Assembly (NCBI GenBank): GCA_903899795.1
Contig: CAIUKX010000581.1
Span: 1-6,696 of the forward strand
Length of the DNA: 6,696 bases
Reading direction: 5' to 3'
Source: an uncultured Flavobacteriales bacterium
Lineage (GTDB): Bacteria; Bacteroidota; Bacteroidia; Flavobacteriales_D; Crocinitomicaceae
Translations under genes and position numbers: made by a program
Shown here: positions 1-5,908 of the stretch, piece by piece
Numbering within the stretch: the first letter of the stretch is position 1
Layout of the letters: each line of letters begins with the position of its first letter
Notes under the pieces: model-generated
Told to the model about the DNA's origin: nothing
What the model saw: only the letters and a program-made list of their open reading frames with translations
The model's database searches: none

Positions 1-29
1 GCATTCCAATAGTTGGTTTTATTACCGCT

Positions 30-46
30 AATTTAATCGTTAAATT
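30..46. repeat. Short perfect inverted repeat AATTTAA-TCG-TTAAATT
   Basis: Two 7-bp arms pair perfectly around a 3-bp centre. The symmetry is clear but every arm base is A or T, so a hairpin would be weak and no long T run follows on either strand. A dimeric regulator site is possible. In DNA this AT-rich, chance is also a fair explanation. Confidence 0.3.
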
Positions 47-160
47 TTAGACGTTTACCAATTAAATAGTTAAATAAAGGCATTTACTAAATCGATTTAT
101 TTGATTCAACCGATAAAAAATAGACATCCAACTGCCTTGTAAAAATTTAAACTAAACGCT

Positions 161-191
161 TTTAGGTTTCGATAAAAAAGGTGTTATTTTG
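161..191 (+). promoter_or_regulatory. Candidate Bacteroidota-type promoter for the 151-residue protein gene
   Basis: TTATTTTG at 184-191 matches the Bacteroidota -7 consensus TAnnTTTG at all but one fixed position. A TTTA at 161-164 sits 19 bp upstream, where the TTTG-like -33 element is expected. Transcription would start near 195 and give a leader of about 30 nt. The leader ends in a run of eight A's directly before the ATG at 225, the usual A-rich substitute for a Shine-Dalgarno site in this phylum. This rests on pattern matching only. Confidence 0.35.
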
Positions 192-224
192 CAGCTATAT
201 TACACTATACGCTAGACAAAAAAA

Positions 225-680
225 ATGAAAAAGCTACTTTTAGGCATTGGATTGCTGTGCTTTACTATGACTGTAACTGCTCAAGAGCAAGACATCTTTC
301 ACTTCCAACAACAACATCCTAATGTCGCCTTTATTTCTAAAGATAGAATCTCAAGTTTTACCGAAGAAGAAATTGACCTTTTAAAAGGAAATTATATCAT
401 CTACAACTCTGAAATTGAAAATGCTGATTTGACTTCTTATATAAACAATTCTCATACCAAAAGTGCAGAATCAATACCTTCCGATGATACAGAAATGTCA
501 TCTGACCAAAAGGATTTGGTAAAAATATGGCTTGCCAATCATCCACTTGTTAAAATCGTGAAACATTCCGAATTCGATGCTCTAAGTGAAGCTGACAAGT
601 TGGTTTATCAAGCTGCTCATTGTATGATACTTTTGGGAGAAATAGTGACATTAACTGATATTGAACTTTACCCTTATTAA
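225..680 (+). CDS. Small secreted protein of unknown function with two similar halves
   Basis: I do not recognise this family. The 151-residue product starts with a classic Sec signal peptide: KK at 2-3, a hydrophobic core at about 4-18, and TAQ at 18-20 with likely cleavage just before or after Q20, so it should be exported. It has no C-terminal T9SS sorting domain and no lipobox, which suggests a periplasmic protein. Residues 31-64 and 106-140 resemble each other: both open with HP-x-V and an I-x-K or IVK strand, run through an acidic helix-like stretch (FTEEE, LSEAD), and close with an EI pair. An acidic linker with several S, D and E residues lies between them. The start is the only ATG preceded by an A-rich tract and begins the signal peptide. 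The next exported-protein gene follows after 35 bp on the same strand, so the two may be cotranscribed. Confidence 0.85.
   Translation: MKKLLLGIGLLCFTMTVTAQEQDIFHFQQQHPNVAFISKDRISSFTEEEIDLLKGNYIIYNSEIENADLTSYINNSHTKSAESIPSDDTEMSSDQKDLVKIWLANHPLVKIVKHSEFDALSEADKLVYQAAHCMILLGEIVTLTDIELYPY
604..635 (+). promoter_or_regulatory. Possible internal promoter ahead of the T9SS cargo gene
   Basis: TACTTTTG at 628-635 is an exact TAnnTTTG match inside the 3' end of the preceding gene, about 80 bp before the ATG at 716. TTTA at 604-607 lies 20 bp upstream in a -33 position. It could let the large cargo gene be expressed on its own. The match lies within coding sequence and such short motifs occur by chance in AT-rich DNA, so confidence is low. 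Confidence 0.2.
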
Positions 681-715
681 ATCTAAACTATTGAAAAAAT
701 CCTCACTAAACACTA

Positions 716-2971
716 ATGCTACGAACTAAACTATTCTCAAACAGCTACTTACTACTTACCTTAGCATTCATAACGTCAATCACTTACGGACAATCCGATA
801 GCCCTTGTAGTGCACCAACTTTAACTGTTTCTTCTAATTGTTCATACACAACCGGTACAACCGTTGGAGCAACCTACTCAAGTAATTCTGCCAATTTCGG
901 TACACCAAGCTGTGCATCACCTGGAGCTGCTGATGTTTGGTACAAATTTGTTGCTCCTACTAATGGAACCGTAACTATCACTATGGAAGCTCTTGGAATT
1001 ACAGATGGGGGAATGTCTTTGTATTCATCTGCCACATGTGCTAGCGGTTCAGAACTATCATGCAGTGATGACGTTGTTGGATTAATGCCTCAAATCACTA
1101 CTTCAACCCTGACTTCAGGCACAACTTATTATGTGAGATTTTGGTCTTATTCGAGTGGAACTGGAACATTTGGTGTTTGTATCACAACTCCTCCTTCCAA
1201 TGACAACTGTTCGGGAGCAACCTCTGTCACTGTCAACAGCAGTTCAACCTGTACTTCTCAAACAAGCGGAACGATTGAAGGAGCAACAGCATCCGGTAAT
1301 TCGCTTGGAGTTTGTTCCGGTACAGCTGACGATGACGTTTGGTATAAATTTGTTGCAACCAGTACAACCCATTACATCAACTTCAACAATGTATCTGGCT
1401 CTACAACCGATTTGTATCATATTGTATACAATGGAACTTGTGGAAGTCTTGGTACAGCAATTCTTTGCAGCGATCCAAACTCCAGCACATTGACTGGTTT
1501 GACAATTGGTAACACGTATTATATCAGAGTATATTCGTATACATCCACTTCTGGTCAAACAACAACTTATAATCTTTGTATCACTTCTCCGCCAGTAAAT
1601 GACGAATGCAGTGGTGCTGTTACCGTAACGGTCAATTCAGGCTCATCATGTGCGCTCACAACCGCCGGAACTGTGGCAAACGCGTCTGCATCTGCGGTTG
1701 CAATGGGAAGTTGCGGGGGTACAGCTGACGATGACGTTTGGTTTAAATTTGTAGCAACTAACTCCAATATGTCAATCAACTTATTAAACGTTGCAGGATC
1801 TACAACCGATTTATACCATTCGGTTTACAGCGGAACTTGTGGTAGTTTAGGTTCCGCAATTCTTTGCAGTGATCCAAATGGAAGTAGTCTGACTGGTTTA
1901 ACTGTTGGAAATACTTACTACCTAAGAGTCTACAGTTATACTTCAACCTCAGGACAAACTACAACTTTTGATGTCTGCATACTTAAAACACCAGCATCAC
2001 CGACCAATGTAACCTGCAGTAGCATGAATCCTATTTGTTCAGGATCTCCAACCGTTTTTACTGCTCAAGCAAATGGATCAACAGCTGCTTCCGGACCTAA
2101 TTACGGTTGTTTGATCACACAACCGAATCCATCTTGGTATTACCTTGAAATAGCCAATCCAGGCCTGCTTTCTATTTCAATAACAGCTGGTTCAGATGTA
2201 GATTTTGCAATTTGGGGACCATATACTAACCTAACAAATGCAAAGGCAGCATGCAGTAGTTATCCATCACCTTTGGACTGCAGTTATTCAACTTCAGCTA
2301 CAGAACAGGCAGATGTTGCCGCAACAACCACCGGACAATTTTATGTTCTTTTAGTTACCAATTACGCAAGTGTTGTTCAAATTATTGACATTGATCAATC
2401 TTCAATCGCCGTAGCAACAACCAATTGTGCAATTATACCTCTACCGGTCGGTATGTCCTTTTACGAAGCAAAGATAGATGACAAAGTAGTGAAAATTGAA
2501 TGGGTAACCCAAACCGAAACGAATAATGATCATTTCGCAATTGAACGCTCCCGTGAAGGTCAATTATGGGAAACAATTGGTCTGAAAAAAGGAAATGGAA
2601 ACAGTACGTCTCGTATTGACTATAACCTCATCGATGAAAAGCCACTGCAAGGAATTTCTTATTACAGAATAAAACAAGTGGATACCGATGGAGCTTTTAC
2701 CTATACTCCAATTCAATCGGTCAACAATAAAGATGAATTTGACTTTACGGTTTATCCGAGTCCGGCAAAAGATGAATTTAAAATCAACACAAATAACAAG
2801 ACAGTTGATAATCTCGAAATTTTTGATCTCCTGGGTAATCGTATAGATCTTCCTTTCACACATGAAAATGGAGAATATATTTTTAACATTTCACAAGTGA
2901 AAAAAGGTGTCTATACCATCATCATGACCATCGGCGATCAAAAAATTACGCGGAAATTAATCAAAGCGTAG
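716..2971 (+). CDS. Large secreted multi-module protein with T9SS type A sorting domain
   Basis: This is a 751-residue cargo protein of the type IX secretion system, released or anchored at the cell surface. A signal peptide covers about residues 1-25, with likely cleavage before Q26 (TYG-Q). Three tandem Ser/Thr/Cys-rich modules follow (about 26-160, 161-293, 294-426). Each has an N/SDxC opening, a DVWY/FKF strand and a TYYxRxxSY strand, a pattern resembling PPC-like beta-sandwich domains. A distinct fourth module (about 427-575) carries the GCLxxQPNPSWYY and DFAIWGP motifs common in Bacteroidota surface proteins. Residues 576-671 (LPVGMSFYEAK ... YYRIKQVDTDG) form the usual fibronectin-like stalk before the sorting domain. 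The C-terminal domain (about 676-751) shows VYPSP, a LEIFDLLG strand and a GVYTI strand. I see no catalytic motif, so an adhesive or structural role is more likely than an enzymatic one. That role is inference; the T9SS assignment is firm. Confidence 0.92.
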   Translation: MLRTKLFSNSYLLLTLAFITSITYGQSDSPCSAPTLTVSSNCSYTTGTTVGATYSSNSANFGTPSCASPGAADVWYKFVAPTNGTVTITMEALGITDGGMSLYSSATCASGSELSCSDDVVGLMPQITTSTLTSGTTYYVRFWSYSSGTGTFGVCITTPPSNDNCSGATSVTVNSSSTCTSQTSGTIEGATASGNSLGVCSGTADDDVWYKFVATSTTHYINFNNVSGSTTDLYHIVYNGTCGSLGTAILCSDPNSSTLTGLTIGNTYYIRVYSYTSTSGQTTTYNLCITSPPVNDECSGAVTVTVNSGSSCALTTAGTVANASASAVAMGSCGGTADDDVWFKFVATNSNMSINLLNVAGSTTDLYHSVYSGTCGSLGSAILCSDPNGSSLTGLTVGNTYYLRVYSYTSTSGQTTTFDVCILKTPASPTNVTCSSMNPICSGSPTVFTAQANGSTAASGPNYGCLITQPNPSWYYLEIANPGLLSISITAGSDVDFAIWGPYTNLTNAKAACSSYPSPLDCSYSTSATEQADVAATTTGQFYVLLVTNYASVVQIIDIDQSSIAVATTNCAIIPLPVGMSFYEAKIDDKVVKIEWVTQTETNNDHFAIERSREGQLWETIGLKKGNGNSTSRIDYNLIDEKPLQGISYYRIKQVDTDGAFTYTPIQSVNNKDEFDFTVYPSPAKDEFKINTNNKTVDNLEIFDLLGNRIDLPFTHENGEYIFNISQVKKGVYTIIMTIGDQKITRKLIKA
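791..1993 (+). repeat. Three tandem 133-135 codon modules inside the T9SS cargo gene
   Basis: The units are 791-1195, 1196-1594 and 1595-1993. Units 2 and 3 lie exactly 399 bp apart and are close even at the DNA level. A 25-bp block is identical at 1319-1343 and 1718-1742, and the following 10 bp differ at one base. Further shared blocks such as ctacaaccga (1401 and 1800) keep the same register. Unit 1 keeps the protein pattern (DVWYKFVA, TYYVRFWSY) but has diverged in DNA. This suggests an old first duplication and a more recent second one, or gene conversion between units 2 and 3. Confidence 0.85.
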
Positions 2972-3072
2972 TCCGAATCGTATAGGAAAATAGTTTAAGA
3001 TCGATAAGTTGTGTAGTTGTAGTTATCAATAAATTCTCATCTATTGAGTATTTGTTCTCTTATTTATCACTA

Positions 3073-3106
3073 TTTTCTTATATGATTCAAAATTGTATCT
3101 TTGAGC
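3073..3106 (+). promoter_or_regulatory. Promoter abutting the DUF2520 gene start; probable leaderless transcript
   Basis: TATCTTTG at 3096-3103 matches TAnnTTTG at every fixed position. TTTT at 3073-3076, 19 bp upstream, occupies the -33 position with one mismatch to TTTG. Transcription from such a box starts a few bases downstream, that is at or next to the ATG at 3107, leaving no room for a leader. The rest of the 2972-3106 gap is AT-rich, and I find no strong terminator hairpin for the preceding gene in it. Confidence 0.55.
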
Positions 3107-3883
3107 ATGCAAAACAGGATTCAAAGTGTCGTTATTATTGGTGCGGGAAATGTCGCTACCCACTTAGCCAGAAACTTATCCAAACTTATTACTGTTCTTG
3201 GAATTGCAAGTAAAAATCACCAGACGGCAAAGCAATTAGCTGAGGAAATTCAATGTGTCCATATAAAAGATTTGACCCAAATTCCTGCATGTGATCTTGT
3301 GCTCATCTGCACTTCTGATTCGTCGATCGCAACTGTAGTTAATTCAATTCCGAAAGACATGAATATTGCCTATACATCTGGCAGCTTCGAATTAGGAACA
3401 ATTACATCGCATAACCATATTGGCGTCTTCTATCCGCTTCAGACTTTCTCAAAAGAGAAAGAAATAACTTTATCCGATGTTCCTTTTTTTATTGAAGCCA
3501 AAGAACAAGTTTTAGCAGATCAATTATATGAACTAGCTTCAAAATTGAGTAATAATGTTTCGTTTGCAAATTCCGAAGTAAGGAAAAAATTACATCTAGC
3601 AGCTGTATTCTCCAACAATTTCATCAATCATTTAACTTATATCGCATTCAACTATCTGGACTCTCAAAATCTGGATAAAAAACACTTATCTCCCTTATTA
3701 AGAGAGACATTTAAAAAAAATATGACTGCTTCACCAAAGGACAATCAAACAGGTCCTGCACGAAGAAATGACAAAATTATCCTTGAGGAACATTTAGACA
3801 TGTTAAGCGGATATCCACAAAAAATTTATCAAATTATTTCTGAAAGTATTATCGATACTTATTCTCAAAAAAATAACGAATGA
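3107..3883 (+). CDS. Rossmann-like and DUF2520 domain protein (putative NAD(P)-dependent oxidoreductase)
   Basis: The 258-residue product is a cytoplasmic protein of the Rossmann/DUF2520 family, related in fold to F420-dependent NADP reductases and 6-phosphogluconate-dehydrogenase-like enzymes. No substrate is established that I know of. The N-terminal nucleotide-binding fold has VVIIGAGNVATHL with the GxG at residues 12-14, then DLVLICTSD from D63 and TSGS at 90-93. The family signature GVFYPLQTFSK is at 106-116. The helical C-terminal DUF2520 domain has AAVFSNNFINHL (165-176) and the hallmark NQTGPARRND (213-222). I chose the ATG at 3107. An in-frame TTG at 3101 would add two residues, but it lies inside the promoter's TTTG box, so it is probably not even transcribed. 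The stop overlaps the next start as ATGA, which points to translational coupling with the KdsC-like phosphatase. The family is clear; the reaction is unknown. Confidence 0.9.
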   Translation: MQNRIQSVVIIGAGNVATHLARNLSKLITVLGIASKNHQTAKQLAEEIQCVHIKDLTQIPACDLVLICTSDSSIATVVNSIPKDMNIAYTSGSFELGTITSHNHIGVFYPLQTFSKEKEITLSDVPFFIEAKEQVLADQLYELASKLSNNVSFANSEVRKKLHLAAVFSNNFINHLTYIAFNYLDSQNLDKKHLSPLLRETFKKNMTASPKDNQTGPARRNDKIILEEHLDMLSGYPQKIYQIISESIIDTYSQKNNE

Positions 3884-4398
3884 TTAGCTATAAAGAAAAA
3901 CTTAAAAAAATAACAACTTTCATTTTCGATATTGATGGAGTACTCACCAATGGCGACATTATTGTTTTCAAAGGTGAAATGGCTCGTACTTTAAACTCAA
4001 GAGATGGTTATGCACTGCAATACGCTGTAAAAATGGGATATACCATTTTGGTCATTACAGGTGGAAGATCTGAAGACATTAAAAATCGCTTGCTTGAATT
4101 GGGGGTTCATGAGGTACATCTTTCATCTTTCAATAAATTAAGCGTCTACAATGAACTCAAGGAAAAACACAACTTTTTGGACGAAGAAGTGGTCTATATG
4201 GGTGATGATATTCCGGATTATGAAGTAATGAAAACAGTTGGTGTTGCTACTTGTCCACAAGACGCTTGCATTGAAATCAAACACATATCGCATTATCAAT
4301 CTCCTTTCAATGGTGGTAGACATTGTGTAAGAGATATCATTGAACAAACCATACGTGTTCAGCATAAATGGTTCAGTGAAGATGCTTTTGAATGGTAA
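3880..4398 (+). CDS. kdsC: KdsC-like HAD-IIIA phosphatase (KDO 8-phosphate phosphatase family)
   Basis: The 172-residue product has the length and full motif set of the capless C0-type HAD phosphatases, which usually work as tetramers in the cytoplasm. Motif I is FDIDGVLTNG, with nucleophile D17 and acid/base D19. Motif II is VITGGRS with T60. The motif III lysine is K87 in FNKL. Motif IV is MGDDIPD, with D110/D111 for Mg2+ and D114. Family members hydrolyse KDO 8-phosphate to KDO for lipopolysaccharide core synthesis. Bacteroidota also have close relatives acting on KDN 9-phosphate or similar nonulosonate phosphates, so the exact substrate is inferred. No other KDO gene is in the window. The ATG overlaps the upstream TGA by 4 bp, so expression should depend on the promoter before 3107. 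A hairpin follows 20 bp after the stop. Confidence 0.88.
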   Translation: MISYKEKLKKITTFIFDIDGVLTNGDIIVFKGEMARTLNSRDGYALQYAVKMGYTILVITGGRSEDIKNRLLELGVHEVHLSSFNKLSVYNELKEKHNFLDEEVVYMGDDIPDYEVMKTVGVATCPQDACIEIKHISHYQSPFNGGRHCVRDIIEQTIRVQHKWFSEDAFEW

Positions 4399-4417
4399 AT
4401 CATTTTAATCTGATTGT

Positions 4418-4442
4418 AAAATCTGAATCGAACTCAGGTTTT
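4418..4442. terminator. Bidirectional terminator hairpin between convergent genes
   Basis: The arms AAAATCTGA (4418-4426) and TCAGGTTTT (4434-4442) pair over 9 bp, with one G-T wobble, around a 7-base loop. On the plus strand the T run (TTTTT, 4439-4443) suits rho-independent termination of the DUF2520/kdsC transcript. On the minus strand the same hairpin ends in TTTT and lies directly against the TAA of the propeller gene. Its position in a 43-bp convergent gap supports a shared role. The stem is AT-rich and so only moderately stable. Confidence 0.6.
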
Positions 4443-5908
4443 TAATTCACTACAATTCGTTTTGTGCACTTTTCACCTTTCTCGTTAGTAATCGAAATAA
4501 AATAATTTCCTTTTTGAAATTGTTTCAGATCAATTTGCATCTTTGAATCAAAATTTTGTTTTTGAGACCAAATAACCTGACCTAACATCGTTTGGATTTC
4601 GATCCTTCCAGAAAAGCTTTCAGGAAATTCAATCGTAATCATATCAGAAACCGGATTTGGATACACCTTATAAATACTGGTGTTTTCGTTTGAAATTTCA
4701 TGCAACCCAACGAGTGTATTGACGGTTGGATTTCCTTGCGGATACAAATCATTTGGTCCGATTTTCGCTGCAAAAACATTATTTCCTCCGGAACCAAAAG
4801 AAGTATTATAACCTACTACAATTGCCCCTCCATCACTGGTAGAAATGAGTTGTCCACCAATATCATCCCCAACATTTGCAAGAGGGAAACTAAAATTATC
4901 AAAGTTTAAATTCCCTTGAAAACGTCCAATATAAAAATCCTTACCAACTGGAAAAGTTGTACTATTTTCATAACTATAACCAATATATAACTTCCCAGAT
5001 GAACCATATGATGTAACTAAATCAGCTGCATCATAATCCAGCGTATTGTAGCAAAACTCATAGCTTTGTGAACCATCTGGCAAAATTTTCACAACATAAT
5101 AATCTGTACCACTATATAAACCTTCACGATGACCTACAGCATTAATTTCTGAACCTACGATACAAATATCATTAAAACAATAAGTACCATTATTGCCATA
5201 ATATTTTTCCCATAAAATGGTACCGTCGTTTTTAAGCGCTATCATATATGCTTTATTCAATAAAGAATCAGCAATGTACTTCTGTCCAGCAATCAAACAA
5301 CTCGTATCACTCAATATACGAATTGAGGTTAACAAATCTTCACCTGAGGTTCCAATTTGCTTTGTCCAAAGTGTATCTCCATTTTGATCGGTTCGAACAA
5401 TGTACATATCATCATTTCCAGACGTACCCGAATCCGTTTGCCCGACCATAATAATACTCGTATCGGCCAACATAACTGCATCATTGATCTTCTCCCAACC
5501 TTCTTTTCCGAAGGTTTTCTCCCAAAGTTTTGTTCCCTGCTCGTCCGTTTTTATGAGGTACGCATCATACCCTCCATTCCCCATCGAATTAGTATATCCT
5601 GCTATAAAAAATCCTACATTTTTTTTGTATAAAACTCTTCTTCCCCAATCGGTTTCTATTCCACCGTAATCGTGTGCCCAGACATGATTTCCTAAACTGT
5701 CAATTTTTAATAAAAAAGCTTGAGCAGCACCATCCTGAAAACTGCTTGAAGAACCTGTTATTACGTAGCTGCTATCCTCTAATTGAACCACACCTTGGCC
5801 AAAATCATAACCGTTATTGGTGTAATTTTTAAAAAATTCAATCTGAGCTGTCCCCACCAATGGGTACAAGCAAAACAATACCGCGATTAACTTGATTAAA
5901 TTTTGCAT
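4442..5908 (-). CDS. Secreted seven-bladed beta-propeller protein with T9SS type A sorting domain
   Basis: The 488-residue product has a signal peptide (1-21, TA-Q cleavage), a repeat region and a T9SS sorting domain. I count seven repeats of about 50 residues at 25-78, 79-131, 132-183, 184-235, 236-285, 286-340 and 341-391. Each typically has a G-x-D/E start, a hydrophobic strand ending in GY/GQ/GS, a D-A-Y-L-I-K-x-D strand and a G-x-x-x-W-x-K end. W77, W129, W181 and W233 mark the first four blades; blades 5-7 are more diverged. This resembles delta-60/SBBP-type propeller repeats, and seven blades would close a standard propeller. A linker (392-412) leads to the sorting domain at about 413-488 (YKVYPNP, MLGQVIW, KGNYFISI). 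I see no catalytic residues, so binding or scaffolding is the likely role, with no known ligand. The ATG lies 13 bp inside the end of the upstream gene, so coupled translation is likely. An A-rich stretch before the start is absent, consistent with that. Confidence 0.9.
   Translation of the reverse strand: MQNLIKLIAVLFCLYPLVGTAQIEFFKNYTNNGYDFGQGVVQLEDSSYVITGSSSSFQDGAAQAFLLKIDSLGNHVWAHDYGGIETDWGRRVLYKKNVGFFIAGYTNSMGNGGYDAYLIKTDEQGTKLWEKTFGKEGWEKINDAVMLADTSIIMVGQTDSGTSGNDDMYIVRTDQNGDTLWTKQIGTSGEDLLTSIRILSDTSCLIAGQKYIADSLLNKAYMIALKNDGTILWEKYYGNNGTYCFNDICIVGSEINAVGHREGLYSGTDYYVVKILPDGSQSYEFCYNTLDYDAADLVTSYGSSGKLYIGYSYENSTTFPVGKDFYIGRFQGNLNFDNFSFPLANVGDDIGGQLISTSDGGAIVVGYNTSFGSGGNNVFAAKIGPNDLYPQGNPTVNTLVGLHEISNENTSIYKVYPNPVSDMITIEFPESFSGRIEIQTMLGQVIWSQKQNFDSKMQIDLKQFQKGNYFISITNEKGEKCTKRIVVN

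Larger units (their letters stand above)
1..224. other. AT-rich intergenic region upstream of the first gene
   Basis: I see no convincing gene on either strand here. The stretch is strongly AT-rich. It holds an inverted repeat at 30-46, two similar GTTAAAT...TTTAC motifs about 30 bp apart (39-58 and 69-87), and a plausible promoter at 161-191 for the gene starting at 225. The gene to the left lies outside the window, so I cannot tell whether part of this region serves a divergent gene or is the tail of a preceding transcript. Confidence 0.6.

Noticed and set aside
1155..1779. Alternative-frame open stretches on both strands inside the T9SS module repeats
   Set aside because: They arise from the low-complexity, Ser/Thr-rich repeat coding sequence, lack start-site context, and resemble no known protein.
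791..1993. The tandem repeats as a CRISPR array or mobile element
   Set aside because: The repeats are in-frame protein modules of about 400 bp with no spacers, terminal inverted repeats or transposase.
3101..3106. In-frame TTG start two codons upstream of the ATG of the DUF2520 gene
   Set aside because: The TTG is part of the TATCTTTG promoter box, so it is probably upstream of the transcript start. The ATG at 3107 fits the family's N-terminus equally well.
2972..3106. Terminator for the T9SS cargo gene, for example ctca-tctat-tgag near 3036-3048
   Set aside because: The stem is only about 4 bp and is not followed by a T run, so I do not call it.
4700..5669. Several plus-strand open stretches antisense to the propeller gene
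   Set aside because: They overlap a well-supported repeat protein on the other strand, and their translations show no domain-like pattern.
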